Program-made: the position numbers and the translations under genes
The notes under the pieces: generated by a model
Databases searched by the model: none
What the model was told of the DNA's origin: nothing
The model's input: only the letters and a program-made list of their open reading frames with translations
Assembly (NCBI RefSeq): GCF_000189635.1
Contig: NW_002475999.1
Coordinates: forward strand, 124,001-188,000
Length of the DNA: 64,000 nt
Reading direction: 5' to 3'
Source of the DNA: Tetrahymena thermophila SB210
Lineage: Eukaryota; Ciliophora; Oligohymenophorea; Hymenostomatida; Tetrahymenidae
In this document: positions 51,182 through 62,460 of the stretch, piece after piece
Layout of the letters: each line of letters starts with the position of its first letter
Numbering within the stretch: position 1 is the stretch's first letter

Positions 51182-54100
51182 ATGAATCCAAATAAGCTCT
51201 TATTAGTATTTCTACTACTTTAAAATATCATAAATGAAGTTTAATCATAATAAAATAACTCTTCTATGGATAAAACTTAATCAAAATAACACAGAAATTT
51301 AGCACAATAACTCCAACCAATTAGAGTCTCAGTTGATTATAGCTAATTTGACTAATATTTTGTAAGTTAATCTGATAGAGATTATGTTAGAAAGATATTT
51401 GGATTCTTTTAGAGTTTTGCTAGTAGCTTAATTAGCGTAGTACCACGATAATCTAGTATTGCAAATAATGGGATTATTTGGTGTGGTTCAACATTTATAG
51501 GGGCTCATAATGCTATTTTTGGCTATTAAAATACAGATTTTTAAATTGTTATATCAGCTACTTAAAGCATATTTATTTCTTCTAGAGTATCTTATCGTAT
51601 GATTTTAATTTAACACAGTTTATTATTTTAACAAATAATCTTTTCGGATTTAAAATGTGTTGATATCATTTTAAATACCTTCTTTATTTAGCATAAATAT
51701 GGAGATTAACTTTTATGTTTGTTTAGAATTAATATAATAAAAGAAATGTATAAGAGTAGGCTAAATAAATTTTCTTTAATTTGATATCCATGAAATTAAG
51801 CTTAATCTAAAATATAATCTCTATTAGAATTCAATTGATAATTTTAGGGACAAAGAATAAAATAAAAAAAACATTTAGTTAGATCATATTAATTTTTATG
51901 GAAATTTAATATATTTTTATTTATTAAAAAAGATGTTTGTAATTGGGACTCAAACTATCGTCCAATTTTGATGGAAGTTCGATACTTAATGAGAAAATTT
52001 CGCTAAAGTACTGTAGCAAACGATATAAACTAGCTAAAAAGAGCTTTTATGTATGAAGGATTATGGAATAAAGATCGTTTCACATATTGGCGAAATCCTT
52101 TTACTCCTCCAGACGGAGATCTAACAAACAGATAGCCTTATAATGTGAATACTGATTTATATGTTTCTTAACCTGCTAATGGAGGCGGCTTAAATTATTT
52201 TCTAAAAGGACCAAATGTGTAATAGCTTGTTAGAAAGCATTTTAATTGTCCTACAGCCATAGGTTTATAAGTACTCAACTAGGTATATTATTGATATTTT
52301 ATTTTAATTGTAGATTTAATAAATATTTAATATAGTAAGACTTAGCTAATTTTTTACCTAATGATTTATTTAGTACTTATGCAGATTAGTCAGGAGATAA
52401 TTTAGATAATTTCATTTTTTCATAATTTGATGTTGCTATTCTAAGAGATATGGGAAATTATGAATAAATTAATGACGGTATAGCAGATACTATACTATGG
52501 GGATAAAATATGGGGTGTGATTTTTTAAATAACCGCTGTGATGATTTGATTAAAACTTCAATAAAATAAGATGGTAATCTTTACTAGTGTAATCAGTTTT
52601 CAACAGGTAAATTTTAACAAAGCTAATAAGTTATTTAAAATCAAATTAACTCTGGATAATGCCCATATATATAAGATTCTAACACTATTAGCTGTCTGAA
52701 TGTGAACAATAACTCCTAAGCTAATTTATTTGGAGAAACTTATGGTAGCTTTAGTAAATGTTTTCAATCAAACATATTATAAAAGAGTAACTTAATTAAT
52801 TCAGAAAAATTAATGTAGAATTTGTTTTTTTATCAAAATAATAGCTTCGGCTCCTCCCACTATAAATCCTCCTATAAGATGTCTTTATACTTAATGTGAT
52901 ATATCAAAAACATATATAACAATATAGTTACCTTCAGGTGAATACTTTGTTTGCAAAGAACCTTATTAAATTTTAACTATAAATACTGATTCTTACTAAG
53001 GGACTATAAACTGTCCTTCTAATTTCTTATAATTTTGCTATGGAGCTGCATGCCCTAATAATTGCAATCAAAAAGGCTATTGCCAAAATGTAAATTTTAT
53101 TAAAAATCTAATTAATAATATTGATACTTATAAGAAAAAAATGAATAACTTATCAAAAATCTCTACAAATTTAGAGGAAATAATTTATATTGATGAGCTT
53201 ATAAATTTGTATCAACGATTAATTATTTCAATTTTTACATATGAAATTATCAGATAAACACTGACTGAATAAAGTGCTTTCTTTAATTTTTTATAAAAAA
53301 AAATAATGATAAATTTAGAATGAATGTAATAGTCAACTGCTCACCCCCCTTTTTGGTTGTTTTTATCTGAAATACTATCAAACTATTTTGATTTAAAAAA
53401 ATGATTATTTATTTAAATATCATAAAAAAATATTCAAATTAATAAAATTTATATTATCTAAATTTTATACATTACAAAATAATAAATAATAAAGGGAAAA
53501 TGTAATTGTAAAAATGGCTTTTAGGGTGATGATTGCTCAATTTAATGCCCACTTAACAATTGTACCTGTCAATCTCCTTGCGTAAATTGCAGAGGATCAT
53601 CAACATGGTGCACATCGTGCTTAGCTGGATATAAATTAATAGCAGAAAAAGGTACCTGCTAGAAATAATGTGATAATTCATGTTTAGAATGTAATTTACC
53701 AGTAAATCCTACTTCTTGCACTTCCTGCAAAGATGGATTTTATTTGTATCAAGGTTAATGCTTTTAATGCTAATCCCCATGCTAAACTTGCAGTTAATCA
53801 AGAAACAATTGTTTAACTTGTATAAATAATTACACTTTAAATCACCTTTAAAATGTGTGTAATCCTATTTGCTATGGCGCTTGTAAAGAGTGTATTTTAC
53901 CTTAATAAAAAAACTCATGCAAATCGTGTTTTGATTAAAATTACTTATCTTAATAAGGTGAATGCTTACCTTGCAGCTCGTAGTGTTTAAATTGTCTTGG
54001 AGATTCTAATATTTGTACTAAATGTTATCCAGGGTATATTCTAAACCCCTTAACTTTTTAATGTAATCCTATTTGTGCTCAAAATTGTTTAACTTGTACT

Positions 54101-56674
54101 GAACCACTTTCTCCTTTATCGTGTACTTCTTGCGAATAAGGATATTATTTAAATAATAACAGTTGCTTAAGCTGCCTTTCAATAACAGATTTTACTAAAA
54201 CAGTTCCTAATGAATGTAATGGGTTGTTTTTGTTTAACTCTGACTGCAATTCAAGATGCAAAGTATGCTTAGCTACAGATATAAAATTTTGCTTAAATTG
54301 CTCTGATTAGACTACAAAAACACCTTATTGTGATTGCCCTTCAAATTCTATATTTTTAAATGGTTTATGCAGATCTTGCCCATCTTAATAGTTTTTTGAT
54401 TTGGCATCATCAAGCTGCTTGAAGTGTCATCCTTCATGTTAATCCTGTTTCGGAATTAAATCTAATTAATGTTACACTTGTTTTGTTTAGAATGGTATGG
54501 AATTTAATTCAAACTCTAATTCATGCTCTTGCAGCGATAAGGATTCAGTTTTAATGATCAATACATTAAGCAATCAGCAATAAACTGCAGTTTGCAAATA
54601 AGGTATGGGAGTAAACTTTACAAGATTTTATCCAAATTACTAGTCTCAATACTAAATGTTCTAAGCTACTTTTACAATGAATCTCTAATAAAATATTTAA
54701 AACTCTAACATTTAATAATCTTTTAAATTTTATATCCCAGAAATTCAATCATCAAGCTATGAAATAAAGATCGAAGCTATTTAAAAAAATTAAATTTTAT
54801 TTTAGATTTTTCAAAAGAAAAGTTTCCATGCAAATTAATTAGTTATTACTGTTTCAAGCACAACTTAAATTTCATCTACAGAAAATATTCTTTTGAAACC
54901 ATCTCTATTAAATAAAAGCTTTACACTGTAAATTGGTCCTGTATTTATAGATAGTAGTAGTGGATCAGGTTAAAATAGTGGAGGTATTAGCGATAAATTA
55001 GATTAAATTGTGGGATTTGTTAATTACAATTAATAAGTTACAAATTCAATAAATTTTTTAAATTAGTTTTCAATATTTCTTCACTTAGTAAACACAATAT
55101 AACCTAGTGCTTTATTTATAACAATTAATACATCTTTACCTCCTCTCTTTTATACATTATAAAGAGTGATGGGTACTTTTGTCTATTAAAATGTGCCAGA
55201 ATAGAGCGTTTACAGAGCAGATCCAAAAGATTGTAAGTTAAGTTATCTCACAATAGATTACTGCGATTTAGAAAACTAAAATCCTCAACCTTATAATTAA
55301 TTCCAAAGACTAGGATTTAGCACAGGATTCTTTTTAAATATTCAAAACTTTTTAAACTAAACTATAATAGGAGGATGTATATTCTTATTAACTAAATATC
55401 TATTATAATTTTATAATGAAGATCTATCAACCTTAAAAGATTTAACAAAAAGTTAATACTAAAATCTCACAGTTGAAGAAATGAAACACAATCCAAATTT
55501 AATCTAATAATAGAAACAAATTCAGTAGTTGAGAAGATTTAGTGGTGTTCCTTTTGGGTATTCAAATAAAAAATTACATCTGGTGATATAATTTTTACAT
55601 GTAAAATCGTTTGACTACTTTTTTTCAACGTTTGAGGCTAATTTATTAATCTTTTCAGTTTCTGCTCATCTTTTTATAAGAGTAAATATATTTGACCCAG
55701 AAGTACAATAAAATGCCCTTGTTAGAATATCTACCTATGTTTTTATTATAAGTTTCATATTCTTAGTAAACTTACTAAATCAAGGATATATTTGCATAAA
55801 CAAATCTGATAATCTTGATGTGATAACAGAAAATTTGAGTAATGAATTAAAAATGAATGCAGGATACTTTTGTAAAAATTTCCATCTTTTAAATTTCTTA
55901 AAAAAATGGCTTGTTTGTTGCTTACATGTAGAATTATATTATTATCCAAAAGTTCTAATTATAGCAGTAATAGTAATTTATTCTTTTGGAGTTTTATTAG
56001 AAGTTTTTTTCAGACCTTTTCAAAAAACCTATCAAAATTTAGTAAGAATAGTTGGGGATTTAACATTTGCTTTTGTTTATTTTTGTACTCTTCGTACTCA
56101 CCAAATTTATTTAAGCTTGCAACTCTAAGCAGAATTAAATTAAAATGATGTTAACTAGTTTAGCTTATGGGGTTTAATTGCAACCTTTTCTTTAATAGGT
56201 TATAATGGCTTATATTTGATTCTATATATAATAAATTTATCAGTTATTCTTTATTCAAAACTTTGTAAAAATTTTTTTACTAAGTATCGCGAAATAAGTT
56301 TAGAGTTAGGTTAAACTACAAAATCTTCATATAAGTAAAAATAACTTCATAAAAAATTAACAAGCTCCTTAGCACATAAAGAAACAATTGAAAATAATAA
56401 TGCAGCCATATTTGATTTGAATTGCTCTATATATTCAAACTCATAGTTTAATGACCAATACATTTTCTAAAAATCTGATAGAAGTAATAAAAATAATAAT
56501 AAAATTAACTTAAAAAAATAATAAAATAATAATTAGCATAGTTAAAAACCATAAAAGACAAACAAGATAAAAATTAAAATAGATAAATATGGAAATATTT
56601 GCAATAAAAATTTAGAAAAGTTTGGAGTCCCTATATATCCATAAAGAGATCATTTAAGTAATGATCAATTATGA
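51182..56674 (+). CDS. Leishmanolysin-like (M8) protein with lost zinc site, EGF and furin-like repeats, multi-pass membrane domain
   Basis: The start gives a signal peptide (MNPNKLLLVFLLLQNIINEV). M8 landmarks are IRVSVDYSQFDQ, CNWDSNYRPI, FTYWRNPFT, HFNCPTAIGLQVLN, FDVAILRDMGNY and WGQNMGCDFLNNRC. The place of the HExxH zinc helix reads M-YEGLW (52052-52066), and the later SHWE...Met-turn segment is replaced by DLANFLPNDLFSTY, so all three His ligands appear to be missing. An EGF domain (CNQKGYCQNGKCNCKNGFQGDDC, split by an intron) and about 17 CxxC furin-like repeats (53500-54560) follow. A beta-rich segment leads to about five membrane spans (55600-56270) and a basic Q/N-rich cytoplasmic tail. 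Introns inferred are about 51618-51932, 52283-52335, 52815-52878 and 53090-53494. The open frame over several kilobases argues for a functional pseudo-peptidase at the cell surface rather than a pseudogene. Confidence 0.85.
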
Positions 56675-56774
56675 TTTAATTTAATAAAATTTTCATTCAT
56701 TAATAAATTAACTGTAAGAAATCTATAAAACTAAAATTTTTCATATTTTTATAAATAATTAAATAATTTTAAGA

Positions 56775-56925
56775 TATTTATAATGTATTAATTTTATTTC
56801 AATTTTATTAAGTCTAAAATCAATTTAAATTAAAAAAGTTTGACAAAAAATTTTAATAAAAAATTGTATAATTTAAATTTATTTATAATGTATTAAATAT
56901 ATTTCAATTTTATTAAGTTAATACC
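56775..56925. repeat. Short local direct duplication (about 100 bp apart)
   Basis: ATTTATAATGTATTAA followed by ATTTCAATTTTATTAAGT-type sequence is seen near 56778-56812 and again near 56882-56920, with similar flanks (AATTAAAAAAGTTTGACAAAAAATTT against ATTCAAAAATTTATACAAAAAATTT). Non-coding. Confidence 0.55.
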
Positions 56926-57424
56926 CTGTTTTAATTCAAAAATTTATACAAAAAATTTGTAATAAAAATTTCATTTTAGAAAATATCAAATAAAAATATA
57001 TAAAAATTATAAATAATTAAGTATAGTTAACTTATGCTATTCAAGCAATAATAATTTTTAATAGATTAAACAGTTTTAAGAAATCATTTGATTAAAAAAA
57101 TTTAAATAAAACTTTTAAATTTCTTTTTGGCTTAACTTAAATTGGTATATTTTAAAATGATGCCTTCAGTACTTTATTCTAAAAGATATTTCAAAATTAA
57201 AATATATATTTTCAATTTCGCATTTTCTTTCTTAACTGAATATAATTAAAATCATATTATTTCAATTATCTCTTTATTTATTTTCAATGATTAAAAAAAA
57301 TCTAATTGAATTGAATTTTTATATTTATTTTTCTTTTTTTCTTTATTTTTTTTGAAATAAATTTAATGAAATTTTAAATATAATAAGCATTTTTTGTTTT
57401 ATTTAAAAATTAATAATTTTCATT

Positions 57425-57445
57425 TTCATTTTCATTGAAAATGAA
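57425..57445. other. Small inverted repeat
   Basis: Arms TTCATTTTC and GAAAATGAA flank a 3-base loop. It could form a hairpin, but in AT-rich DNA this may be chance. No gene is adjacent. Confidence 0.35.
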
Positions 57446-58854
57446 TTAAGAAAATATTTATTTATATTCATAAATAAAAATATATTATAATGATTTTAAA
57501 AATATTGAATTTAAGATTCAAGAATTGTTTAAGATTAATAGGTGAAAATGAAATAAAAACAAAATTTTAATAACAACATAAATTTAAAATTTATAATAAA
57601 AGTATATGAAGAAAGTTTTAATTGATAACCATTTATAACTCAAATTCTAATTTATTAAATTAAAAATGAAACAAATTATGCTTAAATTAAGATTTTTTTT
57701 ATCATTCAAGAGTTGTTTATTGATTAGTATTTTTTAAGAATTCTTCTAAAAATAATCAATTTGATATGATTAATCGATTTCGTAATTTAACTACATTTAA
57801 AATTAAATTAATATTCTTTATTTTAAATTTAGCTTTCAAAGAAGTTATATTAGTTACTTACTAAATTGCATATGTGTAAGTTTTCAATTGCCATTTTATA
57901 ATATATTATTATTGATTCATGTTAAATATGATAATAAATTTAAAAAATTTACTGCGCTTAAGTTACTTAGTTAAGCTTAAGATACAAAAATCTAATATTT
58001 CGTAATAAACAAATTAAATTGAAAAAGGCTTACGTATTTTTACAATTTAATTAAATATGTTAGATAAATAATTTGATAATTATTACATGGTAAATTTTTT
58101 TATTACTGATGAACGAATATTAATATTAATCTAATAAATAGCTAGTAGTTGGAACAGTCTATTTTATTTATTGCAATAAAACAAAGTTAACAAAACTATA
58201 CTTACTCTAATTTAAATGGCGTATTTAACAAAGACACCTCTATACAAAATTGAATTTATTTTCATTTTTTATATGAGCTTTAAGATTATTATATTTAGAA
58301 CATAGAAAATATTTTTTGCATTACAATAGTCTCTTTTATCATCAGAAACAATTTTAAGAAAATTTATATTACTAAATAAGATTGTAAATAATTTGAAATA
58401 AAATCCAAATTATTCGTTTAGATTCACATAAATATTCGTAGAATGATAAATTTTAAGTTCCATTAAAATTAATTAATTAATAATAAAATTTAGATACAGA
58501 TATTAAGATGATGCATTATCAATGTTAGGCATAAATTTTTAACCAAATTTTTATAAACAAGCATGGAGAAAGAGATAAAGTTTAAGTGAAATAAAAACAA
58601 AAAAGAGTTAATAATAAAAATGGGGTTTTTTCTTGAATAAATGAAGCGTGTAAAAAGACTTAGTAGATTTCTAGCTTGAAGAGAAAGTGAAAATTCATTT
58701 TCTGCAAAAATGATACAATTTTAGCTTGTGAAATGTCGAAATATTACGACGTAAATTGCATATTAAATGCAAATCTGGCAATTTCAAAAGATATTATTTA
58801 TTTAAAAAGGAAAAAAATCAAAGATTAATAAATTAATTTATTTGCAATAAAATA

Positions 58855-61338
58855 ATGTTGTCTAAAATCTAACAAATGGCTTTCTCATCATTAAGAAAAC
58901 TCCCCAAAAACCAAAATCAAGCTTAATTATTAGGTGAATACGCCATCGAATTCTTAAAGAACGGTAACCCCAGCCAAAAGGTTCTTGAAAGAGTCAAGCT
59001 TTTCCACACTGACTCCGTTTTTACCGGTATTTCAGCTCTTGCCCTCAAGACTAATGCTCCTTCTATTTTGAAGGCTGAAGCTTTGGAAAACGCTAGCGGT
59101 GTTGGTAACAAGGTAATACTACTTAATTGAACTTGCTTCTATCAATATATAAAGTCATCAATTAGACTAATCAACAGTATAGCCAATACTAACTAAATAG
59201 TCTAAACTAATGACTTAAATACTAAATAAACAATCACATAAATTCTTATCTATATTTTCATAAAAATTAGCCAAAGAAGGGTGTCTCCAGATGTTTTGGT
59301 TCTGACTAAAACGTCCCTGTTGAAAAGGCTGTCTGTGCCAACTCTTCTGCTGTTAGAGAAGTAACTTATTTAAAAATATTGGCTGTTAATTAATTTGTTT
59401 AGCTTAACCCCTCATAATTAAACCTATCACCTTAGAAACTTCTAAGCAACAATATTTTAAGCCATAAACAATAATTTAAAATTCCTTTTATCTAATCTAT
59501 TTCCTATAATAAATAGTGGGACTCCAATGGTACTGTCTTCGGTTACAACGAAACTCAAGCTGTAAGAACATTTTTTAAATTAGATTTTATCTATGCTGGA
59601 AATTTCATTTATATAAATTTTAACGATAAAATAAAGAAATTTATATATCTATTATGAATATATCAACACTGCTTTTATCTAAAACTTAATCTCTCTGATG
59701 AGTTTAAAGATATAAGTAAAGTTAAAAAAGATATAAAGCATAAGAAATTTCAGCTTAATTTTTTAAAAGAGCAAAAAAACAAACATTCAATAAATTATTT
59801 TTATTCTTCAAGAATCTTACTTATAAGTATTATTTTTAACTAATAGACCAACAGAGCTGGTGAATTCGGTCACAACGATTTCTACCCTGCTGTCTTAGCT
59901 GCTGCCCACTAAAATGCTGCCATTAACGGTAAAACCGTCCTCAAGGCTATGGTCTTACAAGATGAAATCAGAGGTAGATTATGTGAAGCTTTCTCTTTGA
60001 AGTCTTACAAGATTGATCACGTCGTTCACGGTGCTATCGCTACCATCTGCACCTATGGTGCTTTGATGGGTGCTACTCCCCTCTAAATGGAACACGCTAT
60101 TGGTATGTTCTGTGCTCACTACATCCCCTTCAGAGCTATCAGAGCTGGTAAGCAATTATCTGATTCCAAGGGTGCCTCTGCTGCTATCTCTACTGAAGCT
60201 GCCCTTATGTGCATCAAGAGAGCTATGAACGGATTCATTGGTCCTAAGGATATTTTCAGAAACCCTGAAGCTATCTTCAGACTCAATGAACCCACCAATG
60301 GTGACTCTCCTTTCGATATCTTTGTTTCCGACGGTGGTGATGACTTCGCTGTTATGGTAAATAAAATTTTATTTCTTTATCTGTTTGTTAGTTAGTAATA
60401 AGAATTAGGATTAATAGATAAAATTTACAAAGAAATTTAGATGAAAGTACTAAAAATAGATAACAAAAAATCAATTAATATGAATTGATTATCAAAAAAA
60501 GCAATAAATGAATAAAATTATTTTATTAAATTAAGCAAACTAATTAAAATTTTTAAAATATAGGGTATGCACTTCAAGTTAGGTTTATATGAACATTAAT
60601 CTGCTGGTGCCTTGGAAGGTCTCCAAAGATTGATCTTCGAAAACAAGTTCTTAAAGCACAACGAATTCGATAGCATTTCTAAGATTAAGATTATTGCTTA
60701 CGAACCTGCCTTCGGTATCATTGGTGATCCCGCCAAGAGAAAGTGCTAGACCAGACAATCTGCTGATCACTCCATGGTCTACATTGTTTCTACCATGTTG
60801 AGAAAGGCCATCCAAGACAAGACTTTCGTTGACTCTTTGAGCTCTTACAAGTCTTTGGATGAAGTCTGGAAGAGACTTATTTTATTACCTGACGACTACT
60901 CTCAAAAGGCTATTTTCGATCCCGTCACCAAGAAGTTGATGGACTTAATGGAATTCGAACATGGTGGTAAGGAATACGATAGCAAATATCCTGAAGGTAT
61001 CCCCACTACTATTCAAATCACCCTTAAGGATGGCAGAACTTTCGATTCTAAGCTTGTTATGTTCCCCTCTGGTCATGCTAAGAACACTGCTTGCGACCTT
61101 AGAGGTATTTTGGAAAACAAGTTCAAGCTCCTTGGTAAACTTGCTCTTGCTGAAAACGAAATCCAACCGTAAAATATTAATTTTTATCATAATTTGAATT
61201 ATTAAAATATCATTTTAAATTAATAGCATGATTGAAAGATTAATGAACTTAGATAACTTATCTAATGCTGAACTCCAACTTCTTTACAACTGCAATATTA
61301 GATACAGCCAAAAGTCTGTTGATGATCCCGATTACTGA
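58855..61338 (+). CDS. prpD: 2-methylcitrate dehydratase, MmgE/PrpD family
   Basis: Six exons (58855-59112, 59271-59360, 59517-59561, 59847-60356, 60564-61168, 61227-61338) join in frame to 539 aa. The sum is 1,620 nt, a multiple of three, with every junction GT...AG. PrpD converts 2-methylcitrate to 2-methyl-cis-aconitate in propionyl-CoA breakdown; the family also includes cis-aconitate decarboxylase. Family signatures are GEFGHNDFYPAVLAAAH, MVLQDEIRGRL, the segment MEHAIGMFCAHYIPFRAIRAG, LSDSKGASAAI, GPKDIF and the late PSGHAKN. The N-terminus (MLSKIQQMAFSSLRKLPKNQ) looks like a short mitochondrial targeting peptide, fitting a mitochondrial methylcitrate cycle. The exons are much richer in GC, with strong C- and G-ending codon preference (AAG, GGT, GCC), unlike every other gene here and typical of highly expressed ciliate genes. 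The last exon is reached only by splicing at 61168/61227. Confidence 0.93.
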
Positions 61339-62460
61339 TCAATTTGATATTTATAATGCAATATTAATATTAATCTTATTATTAATATCATATTATTACT
61401 TTGCTTATTTTTATGTTGAGTAACCTTAATTTAAGCATTGCAAAATATCAAATTATTTCTTCAAAAATATTCTTATTAGCCAGCGTTTAAATTTAAATAA
61501 AAATTTTTCTTCTTTTATTTAATGATATAAAAATATTTTTTTTATTTTTTAATATTTTTTTTAATCAATCAAATAATTAAAATTGTTAAAATATTAAAAA
61601 TACTGTTAATTTTGTTTAATATTTTATAAATTAAAAAATAAATAATATCATTTTGAGCTTTTTTTTGTGAAATAGCCCAAAATAAAATTGATAATAAAAT
61701 AAGAAAAATTTCTGAATAATTAAGAAAATACTTTCTCTTATGGTTAATTTCAAGTAATGATTTGTTACTTTTGCAAAATACATTAAAGAATTGGGAAAAT
61801 TTTTGAAAATAAAAGACTAATTAATTAATTATTGGTGGTATCTTTTTTAGTTGATATTTGAATTAGTAAGTATTTTTATTTTAATTATTTTAATACATAA
61901 AGATATTTGAGAAGGAGGTTGGTTAATAAGTTTTTTGTTTTTATAAAATCTATAAATAATTTATTGAGACATTAAAATGAACAAAATAAATGTTACTGGA
62001 TATCCATTAAAAATTTTAATACGTTAGACTATAATAGTTGATAAGCTTACTTACAAAAATAAAAATTGATCTGTTAAACGTAAAATATAATAAAGATTTT
62101 ATAAAGGTAATATAATCAAAAAATAAATGAATGATGAAAATCTATTAATAAAATTTATTAATTATTTCAAATTTTCAGCTAAGTTATTTAAATTAGAATG
62201 AAAAAAAATTTCGCAGACGTTTGAAAGAATATTGAAAGTCTAAATATATTTTTTAATGGGAATAATTGAAGTCTCCAATAGAAAAAAATTTTAATTGAAA
62301 AATCTTACTTTTAACATAAAGAGAAAAATAGTGTATTGCGTATTAAAAGATAATTAGGAAAGTTAAAAAATAAATAGTTAATCTTCTTATTAGTTAGTAT
62401 TTTTGAAAAAATAAACCAAATATCAAAAACCAGTAATACATTAAAATAGTAGCTAAAAGT
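61339..62460. other. Intergenic between PrpD-family gene and Q/N-rich gene
   Basis: AT-rich, with no supported frame or RNA gene. GGAGGTTGG near 61914 is a small GC-richer island without evident meaning. The 3' UTR of the upstream gene and the promoter of the downstream gene must lie here. Confidence 0.5.

Larger units (their letters stand above)
56675..58854. other. Long intergenic region upstream of the PrpD-family gene
   Basis: About 2.2 kb of AT-rich DNA with no supported frame or RNA gene. Related phrases around TTTATAATGTATTAAnTTnATTTCAATTTTATTAAGT occur near 56778 and 56882, suggesting a small local duplication. A 9-bp-arm hairpin lies at 57425-57445. The proximal 250 bp should contain the promoter of the strongly codon-biased gene at 58855. 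Confidence 0.5.

Noticed and set aside
51780-51800. HEIKL in an alternative frame, resembling a degenerate HExxH zinc motif
   Set aside because: It lies inside the inferred intron 51618-51932 and out of the frame that carries the M8 landmarks. The true position of the motif is the YEGLW site near 52052, judged by the flanking CNWDSNYRPI and FTYWRNPF.
55755-55949. Minus-strand standard-code ORF over the leishmanolysin-like gene
   Set aside because: Shadow of the plus-strand membrane region, with no family resemblance.
60945-61190. Minus-strand and alternative-frame ORFs over the PrpD-family gene
   Set aside because: They overlap a well-supported exon with conserved family motifs and are by-products of its GC-richer codons.
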